Below are positions 8,226 through 14,699 of a stretch of 34,412 nt of DNA, piece after piece (positions within the stretch are counted from its first letter, which is position 1; every line of letters begins with the position of its first letter). The notes under the pieces are model-generated. The model saw only the letters and a program-made list of their open reading frames with translations. It was not told the origin of the DNA and did not search any database. Source of the DNA: a virus. Made by a program: the position numbers and the translations under genes. The DNA lies in IMG/VR virus record IMGVR_UViG_3300013094_000150, positions 1 to 34,412 of that record. One strand, 5' to 3'.

Positions 8226-8681
8226 TTATTTTGTTGGTGTCTGGGATTTCAAGAGATCATCAATGTCCTCTTGAGTTTTTATCTTATGGCAGTTATCCAC
8301 TAAGATTCTGACAGTCGTATCATCGTAGATCTGTGTAACTTCGAAATAATTGATCAGTATCACTTCCAGATCATTTTCTCCGGAGATTTCCAGTGAGCTT
8401 GTTCTAACTCTCTTTCTATTTCCGGCTTCTCCTTCGTATGTGATGACTTCCAAGTCTTCAATTTTGTTACAATGAACTCTAACTTTATAGACTTTGAACC
8501 CTTCATCCACGAATTCCGATCTGTCGTTAGTGTGTATCATGAATTCGTAGTATTCTCCGTTCCTTTTGATCGGAGTTGTGAACCGAGTGTTCCCGGAACC
8601 GTCAGCATAGAGCTTCAACTTCACTGCAAGTTCTTTGCTGCTGAAGGGATTGAATTCCTCGAAAAGCTTAAAATGAGACAC
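8226..8681 (-). CDS. unknown late protein with capsid-targeting-like N-terminus
   Basis: The frame is open to 8744, but a TATATA late-type box at 8695-8706 lies inside that extension. The start is therefore placed at the GTG at 8681, giving (M)SHFKLFEEFNPFSSKELAVK. That N-terminus resembles the short leader shared by many proteins of this window. The body is strand-rich (KLKLYADGSGNTRFTTPIKR, YYEFMIHTND, KVYKVRVHCNKIEDLEVITY) and ends with a charged helix. No family is recognised. A weak AAGGA precedes the GTG at a workable distance. The next gene downstream is the Dps-like gene, 8 bp away. Confidence 0.65.
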   Translation of the reverse strand: MSHFKLFEEFNPFSSKELAVKLKLYADGSGNTRFTTPIKRNGEYYEFMIHTNDRSEFVDEGFKVYKVRVHCNKIEDLEVITYEGEAGNRKRVRTSSLEISGENDLEVILINYFEVTQIYDDTTVRILVDNCHKIKTQEDIDDLLKSQTPTK

Positions 8682-8694
8682 TTGGTTCCTTTTT

Positions 8695-8706
8695 GCTTTA
8701 TATATC
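8695..8706 (-). promoter_or_regulatory. late-promoter-like box GATATATAAAGC
   Basis: The minus strand carries GATATATAAAGC about 14 bp upstream of the GTG start at 8681. It matches the GATATATA(G/A)AA consensus found upstream of other late-type genes here and supports the shorter start. Confidence 0.55.
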
Positions 8707-8781
8707 CCAGATGAGATTGGATATAACGCAAAAGCTGGATGCAAAGAGCATCCAGCTGAGAGCGAGGAAGGAAGTTGGAGA

Positions 8782-10158
8782 TTATGACTTGAGATCTTTT
8801 TCTAACTTTTTCTTGAGATCCACAAGATCCTGCCTGTAGAGATCTGTGATCTCGGATTTTCTGATTTTTTCCAGTTCTCCGTTCTTGATCTCCACTTGTT
8901 TGAGAAGTTCCTCGTAACGTTCCAGCGTTAGAGAGTAGATTGGCATTCCCAGTAAATAGTTATAGGAGTCATCTACCTTGTCAAATTTAAGCTCCACAAG
9001 CTTTGTGATGATCTCATCACGTTTGACCTTATTGATCTTTATCTTTCCTTCGATGATTCCTTTGATGAATCTAGCACGGTTGTTTAGGACTTGTAATTCT
9101 CGAAGAAGTTCCGATATGATCCAGTCCTTACGCTTCTGGTAGTACTGAAGTCTGAACTTTACAAAGTAACGAACTATCTCCTCGGAATTGTAAAAGATCT
9201 TCAACTTTCCATGCTCATCCAGAGTAGTCAAGTTTTCGGTCTCCCGTTCCTGCATCTTCAGGACATCTTCCAGTTTTCCTTTCTCCAGGAGTTCGTTCAA
9301 CTTAGCCCTTGTGAATTTCAGAGTGTAATTGACCGAGCTTCCGGAGTTATCCTCGTAAGAAGTGATGATACCCTTGTCCACTAGAGAATTGAGATGTGTT
9401 TCGTAATCCTCGAAGGAGTAACTTGGAATCACTTCGGTGACTTCCACTGTGGTGGTGTTCTTGACTTCGTAACGACCCTTGATCAACCAACTATTTTCTC
9501 CATCAGCGGCTTTAACGAAAGTTCCGTTGAAACCCTTGATCCAGGGTTTGATCTCTCTGATCTTCTTCTTTTCGTTGAGAACTTCCAGGCATGATTCGAT
9601 CAGATCCAGTGGATGTCGGTTGAGAATGTTGGTCGAGAATCCCACTGCAATACCGGAGCTTCCGTTGAGAAGAACTGCAGGTATGATGGGCAAGAAGTAA
9701 GAGGGCTCGATCTCCTCTCCTTCCTCGAACTGAGGGCTGAGAAGCTCAAAGTCTTTGTAGAGAAGCTTGAAGTTTTCATTGAACTTGACGCCCACGTAAC
9801 GAGGTGCACCAGCTTTGGGATTTCTCAGAGATCCGAACTGTCCGATTCCCTGAAAGAGTGGCATGCTGTTCTTGAAATCCTGAGCCATTCCGATGATAGC
9901 TCCGGAAAGAGAAGAGTCTCCATGATGGTAGAACATGGTTGCAGCTACTGTACCCGCAAGTTGGAAAACTTTCAAAGGTTTCTCATTGCCTGTCTTCCAG
10001 ACACGGTTAGCTGCGCAAATGATCTTTCTCTGAGTGGGTTTGAAACCATCTATCACAGAGGGTATTGCGCGGTTTTCCACGACGTACTTAGCGTATCCCA
10101 GATACTCCTCGTCGAAGAATGCATCTATGGGTTTTCTAAGTTCCTGAGTTTTGGTCAT
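8782..10158 (-). CDS. 52: type II DNA topoisomerase medium subunit (GyrA/ParC and T4 gp52-like)
   Basis: This 458-residue protein has the GyrA/ParC cleavage-domain core. SVIDGFKPTQRKIICA is at about residues 34-49, AATMFYHHGDSSLSGAIIGM at 72-91, QGIGQFGSLRNPKAGAPRYV at 103-122 with the catalytic Tyr121, and FLPIIPAVLLNGSSGIAVGF follows. A coiled-coil-rich C-terminal part comes next (QKRKDWIISELLRELQVLNN onward) and there is no GyrA beta-pinwheel, as in T4 gp52 (442 residues). With the large subunit it would form a phage topoisomerase that relaxes DNA and supports replication start. It begins at the ATG at 10158, 35 bp after the large-subunit gene, behind its own TATATTTG box. Confidence 0.93.
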   Translation of the reverse strand: MTKTQELRKPIDAFFDEEYLGYAKYVVENRAIPSVIDGFKPTQRKIICAANRVWKTGNEKPLKVFQLAGTVAATMFYHHGDSSLSGAIIGMAQDFKNSMPLFQGIGQFGSLRNPKAGAPRYVGVKFNENFKLLYKDFELLSPQFEEGEEIEPSYFLPIIPAVLLNGSSGIAVGFSTNILNRHPLDLIESCLEVLNEKKKIREIKPWIKGFNGTFVKAADGENSWLIKGRYEVKNTTTVEVTEVIPSYSFEDYETHLNSLVDKGIITSYEDNSGSSVNYTLKFTRAKLNELLEKGKLEDVLKMQERETENLTTLDEHGKLKIFYNSEEIVRYFVKFRLQYYQKRKDWIISELLRELQVLNNRARFIKGIIEGKIKINKVKRDEIITKLVELKFDKVDDSYNYLLGMPIYSLTLERYEELLKQVEIKNGELEKIRKSEITDLYRQDLVDLKKKLEKDLKS

Positions 10159-10174
10159 ACATTCTTTTTATAAG

Positions 10175-10182
10175 CAAATATA
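10175..10182 (-). promoter_or_regulatory. Bacteroidota-type -7 box TATATTTG
   Basis: The minus strand has TTTTATATTTGC ending about 16 bp before the ATG of the topoisomerase medium subunit. It fits the Bacteroidota -7 consensus TAnnTTTG and matches the boxes before three other genes here. A well-spaced -33 TTTG was not found with certainty. Confidence 0.55.
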
Positions 10183-10193
10183 AAACTTTTTTC

Positions 10194-12212
10194 TCAAAAT
10201 AGTTCAACAGTTTGAGATTTTTTAGAAGCTTTGGGCTTCTCTTCCTTCTGCGGTTTCTCCAGCTTGGAAGTTTCCTTCTCCTTCTTGAGTTTCACGGGCT
10301 TGGAAGCTTCAGCTGGAGTTTCCGCTTTCTTGTTGGGATTTCTCTCAGCTTCCCTATTATCGAACTCTTCCTGATCGATACCCAGAATTTTCAACTTACG
10401 AGGTTGAGAATCTCCGGAGAACCAAGTGCTGAGAGTGTCCTGGAACTGAGTTCCCTTTTCGATGACAATAGTCTTGGGATTCCTGATGATCTCTCTGTAC
10501 TCATCGTTTTCCAGGGCGGCGAGGCCCTTCTTGTACTCTATGTTCCAAGCTTTCAGATTCTTCTGTTTCTCTTCCCACTCCTGGAACTCCTTGGCTGAGT
10601 AGAACCACTGAGTCTCAGAGCCTTTCTTTGCTACCACCAAAGGAGTTAGAACCCTGTGGATACGTCCCTGATCGAAAAGTTCCGGCCAGTACTTTCCGAA
10701 GAAGTTCATCAGAAGGCCTGCGATGGAATCACCGTCCGGGTCTGCATCCGTGTAGAGAAGGATCTTGCCGTAACGTAAGTTATTGGGTTCCTCGCCAAGC
10801 TTCAAGCCGATGGATGCCAAGATGTTCTTAACTTCCTGGTTCTGTATGATCTTGGTGTTGGGAAGTTCCATGACGTTGATGAATTTTCCCCGAAGAGGGA
10901 AAGCTCCCTGATAGTTAGGGTCTCGGTAGTCACGGAAAGGACTTAGAGCGCTGTCTCCCTCAAAGAGACCCAGCGTGCATTTGTCACGGTCTTGCTTGCT
11001 CTTAGCATCGATCAGCTTGATGATCTTAGTGGAGTCCACGAACTTGTTGAGGGCTCTGAGCTGTTTACGTTCATCGGCTAGTTGTTTCTTCTCGATCCAG
11101 TCCAAGAGTTGCTTGATGATCTCAGATCCAAAGATGGTTCTCATCAGCTTCTCTGTGACTTCATGTGTGGAACCAAAGTCTTTTGTTTCCGTGATGAGTT
11201 TCTCCTTGGTCTGAGAAGAGAAGGAACTGTTGACGATATCCGCATTAACGAACAGAAAGATGTGATTTCTGAATTCTGAGGGTTTCACATCGAACTTGTA
11301 CTTTCTTCTGATCTTCTCCCTCATCCATGCAGCTATCTGGTTCATGATGTACTCCACGTGAGTTCCGCCATCCTTAGTCTCCACTGAGTTGACAAAGGAA
11401 ACTTGCTGAAAGTTATCGTCGGAAACACCAACACCAATTTTCCAACGAGAAGATTCTTCATAGAAGACTTCGTTGACGTACATGGTGCAGTAGTCCTTGA
11501 ATGATTTGAACTGAAAAGTTTCCTCGTTGAAAGAAACTGTCATCTTAGGATTGCAAGCTGCTGCATCGATGACTCTCTTCTTGAGAAGAGCTAGATGAAC
11601 ATCGTCTATCCTTTCCATTCCGAAACGGGAAAGATCCGGAGAGTAAGTTATCTCAGTGTAGTTTCTCTTATGATCCTTGATGACTGGAGTAGTCTTCTCA
11701 TGCATGTTCCTGGAGAAGACTTGAGTGTACTCTTTCTTTCCATCGCATGTCCTAACTTTGAAAGACAGGGAGAAGATGTTGGTCAGAGTTGCTCCTACAC
11801 CGTTAGTTCCAGCGACCAGACGATCCTCAGAATCATCAAAGTTGGAGCCAGTTTTGAGATTGGAGAAGATCATCTCAGGAATCCATTCCTGGTACTCTGC
11901 GTGAAGTTGCACCGGAATGCCACCGTTGTCCCAAATCCTGATAGTTCCAGTGGACTGATCCACCGTAACTTCCAGCTTGTTGAGTTTGGGATTGCGTTTA
12001 TGTTCATCGATGGAGTTGGAAACTATTTCATCGAAAATCTTCAGAAAAGCAGGATTGAAAGTAGTATGTGTCTTTTGGAATTTGTTCTCAGAGTTGAGAA
12101 CGAAGAGATCAGCTTCATGGGGTTTGATGGAACCAACGTACATTCCTGGGCGCAGGAGAACGTGTTCGATGTCCGTGAGCTTTCTGTATTTCTTTTCTAC
12201 AGTTTTTTCCAT
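10194..12212 (-). CDS. 39: type II DNA topoisomerase large subunit (GyrB/ParE and T4 gp39+gp60-like)
   Basis: This 672-residue protein has the GHKL ATPase start (TDIEHVLLRPGMYVGSIKPH), the ATP-binding motifs IFDEIVSNSIDEH, RIWDNGGIPV and VAGTNGVGATLTN, and then a transducer region. The TOPRIM motifs follow: LFEGDSALSPFRDYRDP and ILLYTDADPDGDSIAGLLM. T4 splits this protein between genes 39 and 60, whereas here it is one uninterrupted gene of the combined length (about 676). The usual DxDVDG is DADPDG. A basic, Lys/Glu/Pro-rich tail of about 60 residues ends KKSQTVELF, which might bind the clamp. It starts at the ATG at 12212 behind a TATATTTG box and is co-directional with the medium subunit. 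Confidence 0.94.
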   Translation of the reverse strand: MEKTVEKKYRKLTDIEHVLLRPGMYVGSIKPHEADLFVLNSENKFQKTHTTFNPAFLKIFDEIVSNSIDEHKRNPKLNKLEVTVDQSTGTIRIWDNGGIPVQLHAEYQEWIPEMIFSNLKTGSNFDDSEDRLVAGTNGVGATLTNIFSLSFKVRTCDGKKEYTQVFSRNMHEKTTPVIKDHKRNYTEITYSPDLSRFGMERIDDVHLALLKKRVIDAAACNPKMTVSFNEETFQFKSFKDYCTMYVNEVFYEESSRWKIGVGVSDDNFQQVSFVNSVETKDGGTHVEYIMNQIAAWMREKIRRKYKFDVKPSEFRNHIFLFVNADIVNSSFSSQTKEKLITETKDFGSTHEVTEKLMRTIFGSEIIKQLLDWIEKKQLADERKQLRALNKFVDSTKIIKLIDAKSKQDRDKCTLGLFEGDSALSPFRDYRDPNYQGAFPLRGKFINVMELPNTKIIQNQEVKNILASIGLKLGEEPNNLRYGKILLYTDADPDGDSIAGLLMNFFGKYWPELFDQGRIHRVLTPLVVAKKGSETQWFYSAKEFQEWEEKQKNLKAWNIEYKKGLAALENDEYREIIRNPKTIVIEKGTQFQDTLSTWFSGDSQPRKLKILGIDQEEFDNREAERNPNKKAETPAEASKPVKLKKEKETSKLEKPQKEEKPKASKKSQTVELF

Positions 12213-12229
12213 TGAATTGATTTGATGTA

Positions 12230-12237
12230 CAAATATA
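12230..12237 (-). promoter_or_regulatory. Bacteroidota-type -7 box TATATTTG
   Basis: The minus strand reads TTTGTTATATTTGTAC about 18 bp upstream of the large-subunit ATG, the same box as before the medium subunit, the PrimPol-like gene and the 19556 gene. Confidence 0.55.
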
Positions 12238-12326
12238 ACAAATTTTTCTCAATCCAAGAAATTAGCACAAAAATAGTTAAGCAAGAAAGAGGAAAAATTT
12301 CCCGGAAAGAAGTTTGAGTATTGAGA

Positions 12327-12422
12327 TTATACGCAGGGTTGACTTGGAAAAGTTTCTAAGAAGGACTGTACTGAATCTTCTTCTAGCATCCAACGCGCAT
12401 CATTGATAGGTTTCCACACCAT
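12327..12422 (-). CDS. possible 31-residue protein
   Basis: In the 258-bp gap before the topoisomerase gene an ATG-started frame reads MVWKPINDARWMLEEDSVQS then FLETFPSQPCV. It is preceded by a purine-rich AGAAAGAGAGAAAGAG stretch, which could serve as a ribosome-binding region. The sequence looks protein-like (Trp-containing amphipathic helix, acidic patch), but it is too short to assign. Chance cannot be excluded. Around it lie the TATATTTG box (toward 12237) and an AT-rich stretch in which I see nothing else. Confidence 0.4.
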   Translation of the reverse strand: MVWKPINDARWMLEEDSVQSFLETFPSQPCV

Positions 12423-12470
12423 AGCTGGTTTAGTACTCTTTCTCTCTCTTTCTAAGCTTAACTAAGTATC

Positions 12471-12899
12471 TTAGATGCTAGTCTTAGAGTTGTGAAAATC
12501 CAACTCTTCCTGAAGAGTTTCGATTTCCTTTTCCAGGCCCTTGATGAGAAGGTCCTTCTCCAGGATGGAGATGACTGCTGTTTTGTTGACAGGAGCGTCA
12601 GATCTCCAGTGTGTAGACTTACCCGAAGAGCAGTCAAGGCCTTTGAGCTTAGCAGTCAGAGATTTCAACTCAGCCAACCTGAATATCTTCTCATAGACTC
12701 TAGCGTTAGCTTTATGAATGCTAGTCTTTAAAGCTACTAGCTCATCAAGTTTAGCAATGACGTTGTTGTAAGATTCTTTAGGATCGTAGGGACGTTCCTG
12801 ACCCTCCACCACGGAGTTGTAGGTGAGAACTTTGGAGAACTCTTCGTTGAGTTCGTTGACTAATTTGTTCTTAGCTTTAAGCGCCTGTTTTACTTTCAT
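12471..12899 (-). CDS. coiled-coil protein resembling DIP1984-type bacterial proteins
   Basis: This 142-residue protein starts MKVKQALKAKNKLVNELNEE and has a VVEGQERPYDPKESYNNVIA segment, then LDELVALKTSIHKANARVYE, then a LAELKSL helix and a C-terminal charged coiled coil (ILEKDLLIKGLEKEIETLQE). The order (N-terminal helix, VQEGE-like loop, LxxLIxxINxxN-like helix, final coil) recalls the DIP1984/DUF6847 family of small bacterial proteins of unknown function; this is from memory. Its start codon overlaps the TGA of the upstream frameshifted small ORF (ATGA), suggesting coupling. No enzymatic role can be stated. Confidence 0.65.
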   Translation of the reverse strand: MKVKQALKAKNKLVNELNEEFSKVLTYNSVVEGQERPYDPKESYNNVIAKLDELVALKTSIHKANARVYEKIFRLAELKSLTAKLKGLDCSSGKSTHWRSDAPVNKTAVISILEKDLLIKGLEKEIETLQEELDFHNSKTSI

Positions 12900-13068
12900 T
12901 TAGTATTCTCTTTAGGATGAAATAAATCTTGATCGTTAACGTAAATTTTGATTCGTCCGGAAGTCAACGCATCCAGAAATCGGGATGCTTCTCTGGTGGA
13001 ACAATCTGTGATATCGATTTTATCGTCCTTTTAGAATCGTCTGTGACGATCTGTGTTTCCTGAATCAT
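12896..13068 (-). pseudogene. small ORF needing a -1 frameshift
   Basis: An ATG at 13068 opens MIQETQIVTDDSKRTIK and then meets an early stop. A second frame reads on smoothly as IDITDCSTREASRFLDALTS then GRIKIYVNDQDLFHPKENTK. It has no start codon of its own and ends in a TGA that overlaps the ATG of the next gene. Joining the two frames by moving back one base in the AAAA run of ATAAAAT gives a continuous protein of about 57 residues. This may be a one-base deletion, a sequencing error or real slippage. The product is not recognised. Confidence 0.4.
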
Positions 13069-13098
13069 GATTATTCTAGAAGAGCGAGGAAAAAGTTC

Positions 13099-13290
13099 TC
13101 ATTCTTCTTTACGAAGAAAAGCTTCTTTGTACTTAGCTCTCTTGACGACGTCTCTTCTCTTGACGGAGGGTTTGGTAAATTCTCTTCTCTCTCTAAGTTC
13201 CTTAACGACTCCGTGTTTTGTGAACTTTCTCTTGAGCTCCTTCAGCGCTCTTTCCAAGTTCATGCCATCTTTGATCTCAATCTTTATCAT
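13099..13290 (-). CDS. rpsU: phage-encoded ribosomal protein bS21
   Basis: The 63-residue sequence MIKIEIKDGMNLERALKELK, then RKFTKHGVVKELRERREFTK and PSVKRRDVVKRAKYKEAF, has the bS21 signature throughout. It shows a short N-terminal strand, the 'ALK.LKRKF.K.GVVKELRERR.F.KPSVKRR' core and a basic tail, and it is especially close to what I recall of Bacteroidota bS21. bS21 sits beside the anti-Shine-Dalgarno end of 16S rRNA. In Flavobacterium ribosomes, bS21 with bS18 and bS6 holds that end in a sequestered state. A phage copy could exchange into host ribosomes and bias translation. No Shine-Dalgarno precedes it (AACCCAAGATATG). Confidence 0.88.
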   Translation of the reverse strand: MIKIEIKDGMNLERALKELKRKFTKHGVVKELRERREFTKPSVKRRDVVKRAKYKEAFLRKEE

Positions 13291-13307
13291 ATCTTGGGTT
13301 TGAAATT

Positions 13308-13739
13308 TTAGCAGTGCTTAGAGATTAGTTCTTTGAGAGGTTCATAGTATCGAGGAAGAACTCTCTCCTTGAACTCATCGGGTAGCATGAAGCGAGCGTC
13401 GTCCACTTCTTCAAGCTGCAGCTGTCCCAGAGGAACTTTCTCACTGGATAGTCCAATCTCAGAGAGGCTCTTTATGATCAACGGAAAGAGTATGACTTTC
13501 TTGTAGACCTTTCCCTTGGGATTGATATAGAGAACTTCGAAAGGATCCAGGAGATCCGAGGATCGTACTTTGATACCCACTTCCTCCTCAGTTTCTCTGA
13601 TAGCAGCATCTATGGGTAGCTCTCCAGCTTCCACACCTCCTTTGGGTGGAGTGTAAGTTCTGAACCAGGAAGCGTTGGAAGCATGAGCTACCAGAACTTT
13701 TCCTTTCCAGACTATAGCGATGCCTGCTGATACTTTCAT
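13308..13739 (-). CDS. NUDIX hydrolase
   Basis: The 143-residue protein carries a complete NUDIX box, GGVEAGELPIDAAIRETEEE then VGI, which fits GX5EX7REUXEEXGU with the metal-binding glutamates in place. A PPKG segment precedes it. NUDIX enzymes cleave nucleoside diphosphates linked to another group. The substrate here (dNTP clean-up, NAD derivatives, capped RNA) cannot be read from sequence. The opening VSAGIAIVWKGKVLVAHASN is the usual first strand pair. It lies between the rpsU gene and the displaced ligase BRCT fragment. Confidence 0.9.
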   Translation of the reverse strand: MKVSAGIAIVWKGKVLVAHASNASWFRTYTPPKGGVEAGELPIDAAIRETEEEVGIKVRSSDLLDPFEVLYINPKGKVYKKVILFPLIIKSLSEIGLSSEKVPLGQLQLEEVDDARFMLPDEFKERVLPRYYEPLKELISKHC

Positions 13740-13776
13740 AGATTTTTCTTTTATTTATCGACTTCCGGAAAGACCA

Positions 13777-13986
13777 TTAGCTCAATTTTGCGACCAGATC
13801 CTCGTAAGTGAGGATCTCCACGCCGGCTTTCCTGGCTGCTTCCATTTTGGAAGAGTTGGAGTTCAGAGAATCCGTGAGCAAGTATTTAGCTTCCTTGAGA
13901 GGTTTGTGAACGTATCCATGAGAAGCCAGGAACTTGATGAGATCGCTCTTAACTTTGAAACCTGCATCCTTTGGTGACCCGGTCAT
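13777..13986 (-). CDS. displaced BRCT tail of DNA ligase (duplicate 3' end of ligA)
   Basis: This 69-residue ORF starts MTGSPKDAGFKVKSDLIKFL and matches the last 70 or so residues of the ligase at 14700-16583. KYLLTDSL, SNSSKMEAARK and TYED are shared; by eye about 45 of 69 residues are identical. It is a BRCT domain without the rest of the ligase. Its ATG overlaps the stop of the GIY-YIG gene (ATGA), so it could be translated by re-initiation. By hand count 13801-13980 is 48 percent GC (86/180), like the surrounding genome. The copy fused to the ligase is 27 percent (49/180, 14701-14880). It is therefore probably the original tail, cut off when the endonuclease cassette arrived. Confidence 0.85.
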   Translation of the reverse strand: MTGSPKDAGFKVKSDLIKFLASHGYVHKPLKEAKYLLTDSLNSNSSKMEAARKAGVEILTYEDLVAKLS

Positions 13987-14651
13987 ATAAACCTAAAAAT
14001 TTTTCCTTTATAATCTTTTCTTTTTCCTCTGCATACATCTGCTATAGCTCTTCTTGCTACATTTGGGTTTTCAAATTGTTTGGCAGCTTCACTTGCACTA
14101 TTATAGATATTTCCATCTTGGTCTCTTATCTTTAAAGCATTAGTAGGAGAAATCCCGCTTCTAGTAGAAAATCTACTCATATCTCCAGTATGTTTTTTCC
14201 CATAAAAAGAATTAGATTCTCCAAAATGTGAATAGTTACTCTTAGGTTTTTTTTCTTTTTCAGGAAAGACTTTTTTTATTCCCTCTTTGATTTTTTCTTT
14301 GTGCATTTCGGATAATTTTTTCCCTTTTCTGGCTTCAGATATTTTCTTACCTCTTTTTTCTTTCTGTTCTTCACTAAGAAAATCTCCACCTTGACCACCA
14401 GAAGCTATGTTATATCCTATTTTTTTATCCCTGGAATTTAACTTTTTTATCCAAAAAATTTCCCTTTCGTTTAATTTTTCTTTATCTTCTATAAAATTTT
14501 CTAAAATTTCTTTTTGAAAATTTTCGATTCCATATTTTTTAATGGCAGCTATCAGTACTAAACCGCTGCCAAAATATCTAGGGTTATACTTTAATTCTTG
14601 CCCAACGTAAATTTTACCGTTTACGTTATTAGTAATCTTATAGATAAGCAT
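13983..14651 (-). CDS. GIY-YIG homing endonuclease with NUMOD repeats
   Basis: The 222-residue protein begins MLIYKITNNVNGKIYVGQEL, a full GIY-YIG motif. The EIFWIKKLNS helix follows, then GYNIASGGQGGDFLS, a lysine-rich linker, NUMOD3-like repeats (FGESNSFYGKKHTGD) and a NUMOD1-like DNA-binding end (IYNSASEAAKQFE through VCRGKRKDYKGKIFRFI). Such enzymes cut an unoccupied target and are copied in by repair. It is much more AT-rich than its surroundings (a sample 60 bases at 14461 has 11 G/C), which marks it as imported. It lies directly after ligA and before the displaced ligase tail. Its start follows a late-type promoter inside an inverted repeat. Confidence 0.92.
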   Translation of the reverse strand: MLIYKITNNVNGKIYVGQELKYNPRYFGSGLVLIAAIKKYGIENFQKEILENFIEDKEKLNEREIFWIKKLNSRDKKIGYNIASGGQGGDFLSEEQKEKRGKKISEARKGKKLSEMHKEKIKEGIKKVFPEKEKKPKSNYSHFGESNSFYGKKHTGDMSRFSTRSGISPTNALKIRDQDGNIYNSASEAAKQFENPNVARRAIADVCRGKRKDYKGKIFRFI

Positions 14652-14667
14652 GTTTGATTTATTGTTT

Positions 14668-14688
14668 ATCTATTTATATAGAATAGAT
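14668..14688 (-). promoter_or_regulatory. late-promoter box inside a hairpin upstream of the GIY-YIG gene
   Basis: The minus strand has a perfect 7-bp inverted repeat, ATCTATT/AATAGAT, around the loop CTATATA. The motif TATAAATA (the T4 late-promoter consensus) spans the loop and second arm. The second arm also belongs to TAGATAA, which can instead pair with TTATCTA just after the ATG at 14651. Two mutually exclusive hairpins are thus possible. This resembles T4 intron endonuclease genes, where a late promoter sits within a translation-blocking hairpin. Confidence 0.55.
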
Positions 14689-14699
14689 GACAAGATGTC

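Noticed and set aside
8682-8744. N-terminal extension of the 8226-8681 gene to an upstream ATG
   Set aside because: The extension contains the GATATATAAAGC box, and the GTG start gives the leader-like N-terminus.
9613-10173. Plus-strand open frame of 186 codons opposite the topoisomerase medium subunit
   Set aside because: It lies fully antisense to a gene with clear GyrA/ParC motifs and has no recognisable domain.
11595-12215. Plus-strand open frame of 206 codons opposite the topoisomerase large subunit
   Set aside because: Antisense shadow of the conserved GHKL ATPase region.
13067-13303. Plus-strand hydrophobic frame opposite rpsU
   Set aside because: The minus strand encodes an unmistakable bS21; the hydrophobic look comes from the complement of Lys/Arg-rich codons.
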